Of a stretch of 64,000 nt of DNA, positions 48,584-60,600 are shown one piece after another. Position 1 is the first letter of the stretch, and every line of letters begins with the position of its first letter. The stretch comes from Azolla pinnata (lineage: Eukaryota; Streptophyta; Polypodiopsida; Salviniales; Salviniaceae), in assembly GCA_037176905.1 (NCBI GenBank), contig JBBBWG010027091.1, positions 1 to 64,000 of the forward strand. The letters are read 5' to 3'. The translations under genes were made by a program, and so were the position numbers. The notes beneath the pieces are model-generated. The model did not search any database. It worked only from the letters and a program-made list of their open reading frames with translations, and was not told the origin of the DNA.

Positions 48584-49864
48584 AGATTGATTTGAGAGGA
48601 GATGAATCGATGAACGAGATTGATGATGAATATAGATCGGAAATTTTTCAAGTTTGTGTGGATGGCGATCCTTGGTGCGGGTTAAAAAAAGGGTTGGGGG
48701 GCAAACTATTTTTAGCCAAAAAAGGCTTTCTCTACTTTTATGCCCTCCCTTCCTTCCTTCCTTCCTTCCTTCCCCTCTCCTCCTCTTCGCTTTGATTTTG
48801 CTTTGATTTTGCTTTCGCTCCTTGCTTCGATCCTCTTCTCTTTTTTTACTGTCAGATCCGAGAACAGCAACAACTAAGGTACGCACGCGCTCTCTCTGTT
48901 TTCTGATTCGCTTCCCTCTTTTCCTCTCGATTCTCTGCACCATTTTCTTCAGCTTCCCCGAGCATTATTAGGAGTATTAAGCACGGCGCACCGAGGCCAC
49001 AGCTTTTGCTTCTCTCTCCCCCCCTGATTCTCCTGCACAGATTCCATCCCCCCTCCCCATTCTTGCAAGCCGCCAGCCGGTGGGTGTCATGAGCTAACCG
49101 CGTTTGATAGCGGCAGCTGGACAATATGGTTGCTTGATGATGCGTTCGCGTGAAATCTAGAAGAGGAGGACTTAATGCAGGCGTTTGTCTTAGCTTGATC
49201 CTGCTGGCCCCACTCCCAGATCTGGAGCAGTATGCAGCACTTAGTACTGATTTTGATGCGAATACGGAGGAGGTTGTGGTCAATTAATGAATCAATTCAT
49301 CTGTCGCAAGCGACATGCATCGATCATCAGCACGTGCAGTATATCCTGAGACTGATGATGTTACCCAGTATGTAAAATTCCCCCTGGAAATTCTTGGGGC
49401 GTGCTAGTAGTACTGGAGTTGTGATGGTGCTGATGAGGGCAGATAAGTTGGGCTTACTTCCTCTTCCGTGCTGCAGCAGCGGCAGCAGCAGCTCCGCCGC
49501 AAATCCTTGTGCGCCGGCCCTCGTGAGCAAGCGTGCTCTGATTTTGGTCAACCCTAAAAATAGCCGGGGGGAAGCCCTAAAAATAGCCGAAACCGATGAA
49601 TCGGGGATTTACTTGCGCAAAGCAGAAGGAATCTGCAAGGGTAAAAAAACTCGAGTATCTGATTGCTGACGCTGATGCTGATGGTGGTGGCGGTGGCGGT
49701 GATGGTGATGTGCAGGTAGGTTCCGGCATCGTCTCTCATCGTGGAGGCACGGTACGGATTCCCCGTACGGCCACGTGGTGTTGCTCCGGGGCCGCTAGAT
49801 TCCTTCCCCCACAGGATGCGCAGCAGCTGATTGCACGGCGGAATCTTGGCGGCGAATCTATCCA

Positions 49865-49985
49865 TCGGCATCGCCATCACCACCATCATCACCATCATCA
49901 CCATCACCACCGCCGTCACCATCATCACCACCGTCGTCACCATCACCACCACCATCACCACCGTCACCATCATCATCATCATCAC
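49865..49985. repeat. (CACCAT)n-type trinucleotide tract
   Basis: CACCATCATCACC and CCGTCACC triplets over about 120 bases just upstream of the Dof start. Frames through it are artefacts. Confidence 0.85.
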
Positions 49986-50035
49986 AGAATATTCCGATTC
50001 CTGCACCTCCGAAGTAAGGCGGCGGGCGCCGCTGC

Positions 50036-50776
50036 ATGCAGCCGATGAGCAGCGCGTCGAGTACGTTCATGGAGGCCGGCTGCATGCAGCAGCAGCAGCA
50101 GCAGCAGCAGCAGGGCGCGGCCATTCAACCGATGATCTGCACGGCAGCAGCTCTCCTGAGTGCGCCAGGATCTTCTTCCTCGTCGTCGTCTTCGACGTCG
50201 TCTTCCTTCTCGTCATCGTCTGCTTCTTCTTCTTCTTCTTCTTCTTCTTCTTCTTCTTCTTCTTCTTCTTCTTCTTCACCACCACCACCACCGTCGTCAT
50301 CATCGTCGTCGTCGTCCTCTTCTTCGTCGTCGGCGTCCGAGAAACCTGCAACGTCTACATCTGCAGCGGCGGCGGCGGCGGCGGCGCAGCAGCAGCAGCT
50401 GAGGTGCCCTCGGTGCGATTCCAGCAACACCAAGTTCTGCTACTACAACAACTACAGCCTGACGCAGCCGCGCCACTTCTGCAAGAGCTGCCGGCGCTAC
50501 TGGACGCAGGGCGGGGCGCTGCGCAACGTGCCCGTCGGCGGCGGCTGCCGCAAGAACAAGCGGGCGGGCGGCGGCGGCGGAAGCAGCCCCAGCGCCGCCG
50601 CCGTTAGCTGCATGTTCGGCGGCGGACTATCGCCATCGCCATCGCCATCGCCATCGCCATCGCCGTCGCCGTCGTCGTCCTCCTCGACGGCCTTCGCCAT
50701 GAACCACCACCATCATCTCCACAACCTCATCATGGGCGCAACTGCTAGTACTGCTGCACTACCGCCCGCCTGCATG

Positions 50777-50811
<35 letters not shown>

Positions 50812-52936
50812 CATGATGATGATGATGAACGGCCGATCATCGCAGTATAACCACCGGCATCAGCAGCAGCAGCAGCAGCAGCAGCCGCCGCCGCCGCCGA
50901 CGATGATGATGATGATGGGCGATCCCCATCTCATGTGCCGCAATCTCCACCACCAGCTCCTGTACAATCGGCCGCCGATTAGTAGCTTCCACGCCGCGGA
51001 CAGCATCAACAACACTAGCACCGCTACGACGTCGTCGATTACGCCTATGCTCCCGGCTTCTAGCACCACCTCGCCCAACAACAGCAGCAGCAGCAGCAGC
51101 AGCAGCGCGTCCTCCTCCTCTTCCTCCTCCTCCTCCTCCTCATCATCATCCAACGTCCCTAGCTTGCTGCTGCTGCCCCGCCTGAGCTCTTCCTCCTTAC
51201 AGCAGCTCCCTGCGCCGCCTCCCCCGCCTTTCCTGAACGGCTCCAATGCCGCGGCCCAGCAGCTCTCTGCGGCGGCGGCGAGCTGCCGTTTCTCGCCCGC
51301 TGCAGATCATCATCGCCAGGAGCTCCTCATCAATCGCCCCAACAACCTCTATGATCACGCGGCCAGCTGCTCCCTCCTCGATATCGATCCCCAGCTCTGC
51401 AATCTTCCTGCCGCCCTGCAGCAGCTGCCGCCTCTCGATCATCATGTGATGATCTCCGCCCATTCCAGGCAGCAGCAGCAGCTTTCTACCGCCCACCATT
51501 ACCACCATCACCACCAGTACACTACTACGACTGTGGACGACGACGACGACAACAACAACAACAGCATTAATCACAGCAGCAGCAGCAGCAGCAGCGACGT
51601 CAATCTCCTGCAGAATCTCAATCCCGACGACGCCGATATCCTCAGCCCCCCGCCGCCGCCCGATGATGATCAGCTTGCTGCAACCAGCAGCTTAGATCAT
51701 CAGTATTACACCGACGTGAATCTGAGCTCGTACGGTGCTAATGCTACTACAGCAGCTAGTTTGTACGCCGATCAGCATCATCATCAGCTCGCCGGCTTCT
51801 TAGATCACGATAACCCCGACAGTGCTGCAGCAGCTACTACGTCCGCGACTACTCCACGCCCAATACCGCGGATCGATCAGCTGGATCACGATGAGCTGAT
51901 CTCGCCCGATTTCGACGACCCTGGCGCCGATGTATCCTCCTCTAGCTGCAGCCATATCGTCGACGCTGTGATCAGTAATCGTCACCACCACTACTTCTAC
52001 CACCGCCCTCAATATCGTGACAGTGATCCGCGTATGAATCACGAGGCTACTGCAGTCGTCGACGGCGGCGTCAATGATCTGGCATCGGATTTTGATCACC
52101 AGTGCCTGCAATTACCGGATCATCATCATCAACAACAACAACAACAACATCCTCCTCCTCCTCGTGATCGTGATCGTGATCATCATCATCATCATCATCA
52201 CGGCATGATGCTCACTTTGATGGGGCCAGCTGCTGATGATCCCGCGACATCGCTGCGCTCAGCTGTCGATGCGGATCATCATCATCACCACCACCATCGG
52301 GAGCATGATCGCGATGGATCAAAGCTGCTAATTGGCGAACAAGATTTCGACGACAATGTACTGCTTGTCGGCCCGGTAACGAATTCCAACCATCTCACTA
52401 CTCCGCGGCCGCATTTCCAAAGGGATAATATTCATCAGCGCGAAGATAGCCGCGGGCGAATCGATCAGTTGAGCGCAGCGGCCAGTATTCCGCTGCAACT
52501 GCTGGATGATAGTCAATATGCTGCTGCAGGCGCGGATCGTGATCACGTCGACGATCAAGATGCAGATCGACCGATCGATCATCGACATAACCTGCATGCG
52601 GCGAACGACATGAGCGAGCTCTCGATCCAGGATCAGCACGATATTCTGTCGTGCGATCATGCAGCCGATCGATCAGCTACTAGCCGCATGAACAATATGA
52701 TCTTGCTGCAGGATGCTGATTGGAATACTGCGTCCGATCATCAGCAGCAACAGCAAGCTGGAGCAGGTGATGATCAAACGTCTCGTGGCATGTTCATCCA
52801 CATCCATCACGGTGATGATGGTGGCGGCGGCGGCGATGATGATGATGGTGGTGATGGTGATGATGGTAATGTGGGCGGCCAGCTGATTCATCATGGGACC
52901 AATCATAACATGATGTGGAGCAACATGTTGAGCTGA
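50036..52936 (+). CDS. Dof-type zinc finger transcription factor, unusually long
   Basis: One open frame of 966 aa. The Dof finger lies at about residues 122-177: [20 protein letters not shown], then [20 protein letters not shown] and [14 protein letters not shown]. Zinc ligands C124, C127, C149 and C152 give CX2CX21CX2C. Dof proteins bind AAAG sites and recruit partners through variable flanks. Here the flanks are dominated by homopolymers: Gln and Ser tracts before the finger, then Gln, His, Met, Ser and Asp tracts for nearly 800 residues. Most Dof proteins have 200-500 residues. The frame stays open to a plausible tail (NMMWSNMLS), so it is probably real coding sequence, though parts may be expanded simple repeat. 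The ATG chosen is the first in frame; Dof genes often have one intron near the start, so an upstream exon is possible. Subfamily not assigned. Confidence 0.85.
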
Positions 52937-54652
52937 TCATAGTGGGCTGATTCGCCGTTAATCCTCGCATTCATGTCGCAGATTAATCGCCATGAATGCC
53001 CTCTACTTCATCGTGTTCGACTCTGAATTACCTGATTGAGCCCACAACCAGATTTGTCCAAAGATCACATGTATTTGCCCCAGCCTCTTCTTCTTCTTCT
53101 TCTTCTTCTGCTGCTGCTGCTGCTTCTTGATCATCATCTTCTTCTTCTTCTTCTTCTTCTTTGAATTTTTTTCCTCCATTTCTAGCTTGCAGTTTAGGGG
53201 AAAATTTGTTCCGCAAACTAGAGCAGCAGGTCCACGGGAATAATGTAGTGAACACACGAATCCATCGCGAGGTCTTGTAAATTATTTGCTCCCGAATTTC
53301 AAAACTAGGATGTAAAATCTAATAATTTATTCATCATCTCAGAGAGAATTGCCATATACCGGATCCCTGTGAATGTGTTTGTCATAATCACTGATCCAGC
53401 TGCTAATTCATCTGCATGTTAATCATTTGATCAAGCTGCTAGCTAATTGATCAAGGGTTCTTCCCCGTGTTAAACAGTGATTGAGCTGCTAACAATTCAA
53501 GGGTTGATCTCCTTAATCGTGGAGATGAACCCTGATGATGGCTGAATAATTACAATTGAAAAGACGCGATATTTTTACGCATTGAATCCATCTCTCTATA
53601 AACCATCGATCCAAATTTGATCATTTCGAGCCGTTGGTCTCTATGAGAAATAAATTGTCGATAAGAGGATTTCCAATACTTGTTATGAGAAGAGTTGATT
53701 GGTAGTGCCTGTCACTAGTAATGACGGGATTAATGGGTTGCTAGTGATCATGTGATCAACAACAACATTCGAGCTATCAAGTCAAGTGAAACATGACGAT
53801 TCTTTGTATGTCTCGTTTCATCAAACATGTCAAGGTTATACATTGTGAAATATTTCCCCCTTAGTATAGGAGTCGCCAATTGTGTATTTGAATGCCAACA
53901 ACAACCAGGCACTCTATGAATCTCATATTGAGAGTGAATTTTCTTTACGACGAGATGATGTGGTGCAATTTCTTACTATCGAGGGCTGACTAGAGAAATA
54001 AATTCTTGAATGATTAAAGGGTTCGATCAAAACATTCTCGTTGGGGATTCGAAAAATTAGGTGTCTAGATGGCCGATGCTTCGACAAGGCTATGTACCTT
54101 GAAGCATGAGCTAGCTTGTTAATTTCAACTTGCATTCTCGACAAGTTGAACAACTCGGAGAAAGGTTTGCTTCGGTTCGATTCAAGCTCGACATCTTGGA
54201 TCAATCAATCCAATCAATTTAAGCACAAGTATGCTTCGACAGTAATCAAACATTTGGCAGCATCATTCATTAGCGGCCACTAATAAGCTGCAACATTTTT
54301 TGAGTACGAGATAGTGGTTAATCGAACAACAGAGCAGCTGCACGATTCACCAAAGAAAAGGTTTCGTGACAAGCAACAAACCATGTCTCTCCGTGTATGA
54401 TTATATCTTTGTCGTCGAGAAGCGAGCACGGGTGATTAGCGGGATTTAGTGACCACTAATCAGTCGGAGCATCCTTGATCAAGAGATAAGAGCGGGTAAT
54501 TAGTGCGGTTAATGAAGCCATTAGCTGCATGATTAACAAACAAGGTTCAAGCTAGAAAACGACATTGTCTCTGCGGATCGTCTGTGCGCCGATCGGGCGA
54601 GCTGCCAAAGACGAAGGAAACGTGCAGCTCTCCTTGTCGATCTGCAGCAGCC
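52937..54652. other. Intergenic region between Dof and MIP2
   Basis: Dof 3' flank with (CTT)n and (CTG)n tracts at 53086-53165, then AT-rich DNA without recognisable gene up to the MIP2 leader. Confidence 0.6.
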
Positions 54653-57600
54653 ATGGAGGATTCTCATCGCCTTCTTCTCCATCTCTCTGTCTACGCTTCT
54701 GCTTCCCCCGGACCTCCACTCCCCGGACTCCCTCCATCTGCCGAAGATCCGAAGGTGAGTTTCACGCGATTCGATTTCTTTCGCTCTTTCTCCCCCCTCC
54801 TCCCTCTTTGCAAACGAATCACGCCCGTCTCGTCGATCAAGGTAAGCTCCACCTCCATCTTCCGGTCTTTCCCTTCCTCTTGTGCAATCTTTCCCGTTTA
54901 ATTGCATTCGGCTCTCTTTCTATGCGATAATGTAGAAGATGCATAGCTAAGTTTCGTTCTTTTGTTTGTGTTTTTCTTTCTCCTTCTCCGTCACTCCTAT
55001 TGCGAACATTTCTCTGATAGTCTCAGATCATTAGCTAAATTACATCCTTGATTTCTCCCTTTTGCCTCTGCGGTTAATCAGCTCTCGCGGATTGCCAATT
55101 GTACACGGGAAATATATCTCGCCGAGTGAACCATGATCACCTCCTAAAAGTTGCTGCGGCATTTTCTGACCAAATGAACTTCTTTTGCAGGCTTCACTTT
55201 TACAAAAATCGAGTTCTTTTTCTGGAAACATCTTAGCTGGTAAGTCATCAATCATTTTTGGAGCCAATGTTTCTCTTTATATGTTCGGCAGGAAAAAAGC
55301 TGGAAGATATTATCTGGAATAATAGTTACAGAGATATTTTAAATGAAATTCAATTTGGAACTGAAAATTTTCTGGCAAAAACTTGAATATTCTGATAGAA
55401 CCGATACATAATGGAATGATTTGTACTGAAACGGATTCAAAACAGAAAAGATGATTTTGATGAATCAATACAGGAGATAAGGATTTATTTCGAAATCTTA
55501 CAGGTTTAGGACAGTGGTGGAGGGGTCAGAAACATATCAGAAGGCCACAACCAAGGAAATATTTTGTGGCTTCAGATGATGGAAATCATGTTGCAGTTAT
55601 TGATGGATTCAGTATAACATTTCTCTGTCGAGATAATGTCTTAACAAATGCAACGTGGAACAGCTCAAGTAAGCATCAGCACATTTCCTCTGTTTTTAAT
55701 AATTGTTAATGCTAATGGATAAATGAATCTGTGCTCCATGGATACTAGTTCAACAAGAGAATTAACTAAAGTTGTCAATAATATTACTACGTAAATGAAG
55801 TGTTGGTTTTTGTTTCACTATCAATCCAGAAAGGGAATGTATCCTGACGTGGATATGATCAGCCGACTTTCTCCACTGTCAGGCTTAAATGAGTTGTGAC
55901 TATGGTGTTTCATGATTCATTTACACAAATCAATGCAGTCTTCTGTATACATTTTTCCTGTGTACTTAAGGCGAGAATTCATCTCGAACTGAAATACTTA
56001 AGGTGTGAATATTGTTGTTCACGATTCTCTGATATGAACCAATACAATCTTCTGTGTACAATCAGTTTTTGTTTTTTTGTTCTGTATATATAAAGTGCAA
56101 GAAATAATCTTAAATAAAAATAAGTTGTGTTTATGTTGTTTCATGATTCGATTTGTGCAACCCATACAACCTTCTTTGGATAATCAAGTATATTTTTCTT
56201 GTGTGCGTAAGGTGTGAGAATTTATCTTAAAGTAAATTACATATTGAACCGAATCTCTTTGTTTGTGTTCATTCATCAGCCATGTTTTTCAATCTTACTG
56301 CTGTAAGAGAGGATCACTTATGAGTATTGTGGGAAAATTTGACTTTTGAAAGCTTGATGAAAAATCATAACCAGCTGCATAAAATAAGATATAAGATGGA
56401 TGTTGTCATATTCGAGATTAGTTCCATTATGAAGAAAAATAACTAGGAAATCTGGACGAGAAATTCTAGTAACTCCAAAGCTGTATTGTAGTTGTAGTCT
56501 TACTTCTTTCTTTGTCCTGGTGTTGTAAACTGTATATAGCATAGATGGAGCACTGTGATATTTGAGCACTTTTGCTTGTCGAAGCTCCATAATGTTGTGA
56601 TGATCTTCATTCATAATGATGTGAGGTGTGTTAGGCGGATCCGAGAAGTAAATGTTGATATAGTGTTTCGTTCTTCTGGTTTGAGCTTTCATAATTTCCA
56701 ATCCTTCACTGCACTTCGAAAAATTTTCATGTTGGTTCTGGCAGTGTTCTAGTTAGAGAAGGTAGTGCAGAGCAATCCAGAGAGGCCTGTCTCTTAGAAA
56801 TAAAAGATAGTCAATGGGGCTCGAATCATAAGAATTGTAACGACTTTTCCGCCGATTCATAGAAGAACACATCCAGAAACTGTAGCACCTTCGTTGTAAT
56901 CTCAAGTTAATCAGATTGACCATTCTTAACTGATCGGTGCCACATCAAGGTGAAAAGTTTGGTGCTTGTGATTATGTAGGTTCTTCAGAAGCTGGATATA
57001 TTCTCTGTGGAGTTTGGCTAGATGGACTGAATGTATTTGCTGCGTTGACAAGCTGTAAACTATTAGTCATGCTTACTATTAGTGGGGAAGAGCTAGCAAG
57101 ATTCCCCCTGCAATGCTGGAAATCCAATGATTATGCCCTTGGAATGTTTGTAAAACAGGTTTTGGGGTCAGAAAGGTAATGTTTTTACGCATTTTGAGTT
57201 GATGAAATTTTGTTTAGCATGCATTAACACAGGTTTCATGTACGACAGATACAGTTTAGCAATTCTCACTTCTGATTGCAACATCTATCAGGTTGAATGT
57301 TGGCATGAGGGCATCACTTCAATAAATTCAAGGATAATTTCTTATTCTTCTCTGAAAAAGATGTATCCACTGGGCTTGCTTTGCTATGATCATAGTGCTG
57401 AGAAGTCCATCCTTGCAGTAGCTGGTCTATCAAAATGCAGCAAGATTACAAAATCTGCTGGTGGGTTTGTCCCCAAAGCTCTCTTTATTTTTTATAATCA
57501 CTTATTATTGTGAGAAGATTCAGAATTAACTCATTCCTATTGTGAAATAGGAACCTATTGTCTGTCTTTATGGAAAATCCAAGGCTTTTGGGTCTCATTG

Positions 57601-60600
57601 GAACCACTGAGATGTATAAATATCTTGAGCGATTCTCCACTTACACCATCTGTTTCACCTCTTAAGATGGTAATCTCACCTTCTTGTCAGTACATAGGAC
57701 TTATAGAGTCATCAACAAGGTTCCGGTTATTTTGCTTGCAACGGGATCAAGACTGGGTACTTGAAGAGATACAAAACAGCAGGGAGGACGACCATCAATT
57801 AGTTGAAGCGATGGCTGAAAGGAAAATCATACCAGAGAGGGATATGAGAAAGGAAACAGATCCAAACTTTTCTTATTTTGAAGTACCATCAAAGGTTCTA
57901 TCAGGAGAAGAAATTATGCTAGAAAAATTACATGTAATATCATGTTTTTGGTGGTCCAACAATGTGATTTTTCTGCTGAATAAAGAAGGCTCATTGTTTA
58001 TGGCATCTGTACCACAACTGCAGTTATTGACTAAATATGTTGGAGCTTTTGCTTGTGATGAACTGCAAATAGTTCAAGGGAAAAGAAGGTGCATATTTCT
58101 TTTAGATAACATTCAATGTGAAACTAGTGCATTCAATTCAGTGGCCCAAACAAGTCACAAGTTTGAAAGTGGTAGTTGGAGACTTCTTTCTTTACAGGAA
58201 TACACAGTTCCTGAACTTTTTGAAGAGCTATTGCAGGATGGGAAGTTCAATTTTGCACTATCATTGGCAGCAACATATGATCTTGAGAAGGAAAAAGTTT
58301 ATAAAAGGCGTTGGTTGTGCTCTAACTATGAGCTGGAAGATATAGAAGAGAATGTGCCCAAAATTCAGGATACAAAATGGCTTCTGGGAGAGTGTTTGCA
58401 AAAAATATGTCCAAGCATGGAAGCAATGAATAGCCTTCTACAACATGGACTTCATATTCTTGATTTACTTCTGTGTCAGGACAGTTTTAAAGGCACAGTA
58501 CAAGATTCTTGGAGCAGGGAGCTATGCTTGAAAAGAATCCAGATTTTGCAATACAATGATCGGCTAGAAACTTACATTGGGCTAAGCATGGGCAGGTGTT
58601 CTTATGCAAAAACATCTAAAGTTAATTTTGGTAATTTGATGTAAACTTCTCAGATCCCTAACATGGTTATATGCTACTGCATTACAGGTACAACTCACAG
58701 GATTATAAAACCTTCCGATCATCACCACTTTCTGAAGTCGCGCTTAGCTTAGCGGTGTCAGGGAAAATAGGGTCACTCTACTTGCTGTATGAACGTCACA
58801 TGTATTCTCTAGCGCCTTCTCTCCTGAAGATTTTAGATGCAATACCTGAAACTGTAAGCCCCCACACTTATGCACAATTGTTACCTCAGTTGGTTCCACC
58901 TCAACCTTACATCACTGGCCGGGAAAGAGACTGGGTAGAGGACAAGGATATTGTAGATAACATCGAAAAACACAGTGAAGGTCTTGAGGTTGTTTCTGTT
59001 GCAGGCTTACGAGAGAGCACTGAATATTTAGTGAAAGCTTGTATAGGATTGGCATGGCCTTCAAAAGATGAAATGGTTGAATGGTATACAAGACGTGCAG
59101 CTGAGATAGATCATTTCAGTGGGCAACTTGAGAATGTTTTGGCACTTCTAGACTTGGGCAAACAAAAGGGATTCATAAGCTTAGAATGTCTATGGGAAGA
59201 TATATCAATTTTGCACTGGGTCGCATACAACAGCAATGAAAGTGTTAGTGGCATAACTGTAAATTTGAGTCTGCACAACTGGCAGCAGATGACCGATTAT
59301 GATAAATTTAAATCTATCATGAAGGATGCAAATGAAACAAATGTCCTTGATAGATTGAAAGTGAAAGCTGGTCAATTCATGAGTCATAAAATTATTGCAA
59401 ATAGCAAACATCAAGAAGATGATTCATTGCTTGTAAAATGGTTGAAGGATACGGCTCAGAATAATCTGTTGGAGATCTGTGACGTTGTCTTCACAGAGGC
59501 ATGTAAGATTACTGGCTGTAATGAGTTCTTTGGTTCAGAAATAGAATGCATCAAGGCTGGTTTAGATTGTGTCTACTTATGTGGTAGAACAGATCAGTGG
59601 GATGTGATGACGTCAATTTTAGTGAAACTTTCGTCCTTAAGTTTACTTGCACTATCAAGTTCTCAAACAGAGGAAAGTCAGGGAGGGTCAGAATCACCTA
59701 ACAAAGGAGTGTATGCTGCTCTCAACAGAAAAATTCAACAGGCCAGTAGCCATGTTGAAGCTGGACGGTTGCTATCACAATACCAGGTACTAGGACTCAT
59801 TGCATCAATATCTACCTAGTCTTGGGATAAGGTAAACATCCTTACTATGGAATGTTGTGATGCAGGTACCAAAACCAATGGGTTTCTTTGAAGCCTCACA
59901 GAATGATGAGAGAGGTGTGAAACAACTCATTATTTTAATACTAAGCAAATTCAGTCGTCGTCAGCCAATGCGATCAGATGCTGAATGGGCTTCCATGTGG
60001 GACGATCTGCAGAGGCTTCAATCTAAAGCATTTACTTTCTTGAATAAGCAGTTTCTTTTTCTGGAATATTATAGGGGTCTTCTTAAAGCAGGAAAGTTCT
60101 CTCTGGCAAAATCTCAATTGCGGGCTGCAGGCAGTGGTCTACTATCACGGGAGAGAGCTGAAGCAATCATCATTCAAACTGCAAGAGAATATTTCTATTC
60201 ATCCTCGACTTTGGATTCACCAGAGGTATGGCCACTGAATTCTTTACTTGGGTGCTTAAGAGTGTGATTTCATTGCGCTGTAGCAGTGGCAATTCTACCT
60301 GATACAACAGCCTTGATGATCTTTGCATATCCTCCTTTTAGCATGTTATGAAAAGAATACCGTCAAGCATATATTATCACTCCTAGATTGTCACTTTGGC
60401 ATATCATGGGCTATAAGTTGCTGTTGAAAGTTGTTTGACCTTCATTTGGGAATCTTTGTGCCTTGGTTCATAATTTTAACACCTGGTCCATGTGTTTATG
60501 TGCCAACTTTTGCAATTACAGATTGATAAAGCTCGGTTGTGCTTGAATCTTATGGCGGACAGCAAAACCATTGCTGCTGAGATGGATGTCATAGATGCAA

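Larger units (their letters stand above)
47659..50035. other. Divergent intergenic region between EVG1 and Dof
   Basis: About 2.4 kb carrying both promoters: TA/TATG repeat (47890-47928), telo-box array with assembly gap (48230-48583), (TTCC)n near 48750, and a (CACCAT)n tract (49865-49985) before the Dof start. The Dof 5' leader may include a spliced exon. Confidence 0.6.

Noticed and set aside
49831-50607. Plus-strand frame overlapping the Dof start
   Set aside because: Built from CAT, CTT and CAG repeats; it conflicts with the intact Dof finger frame.
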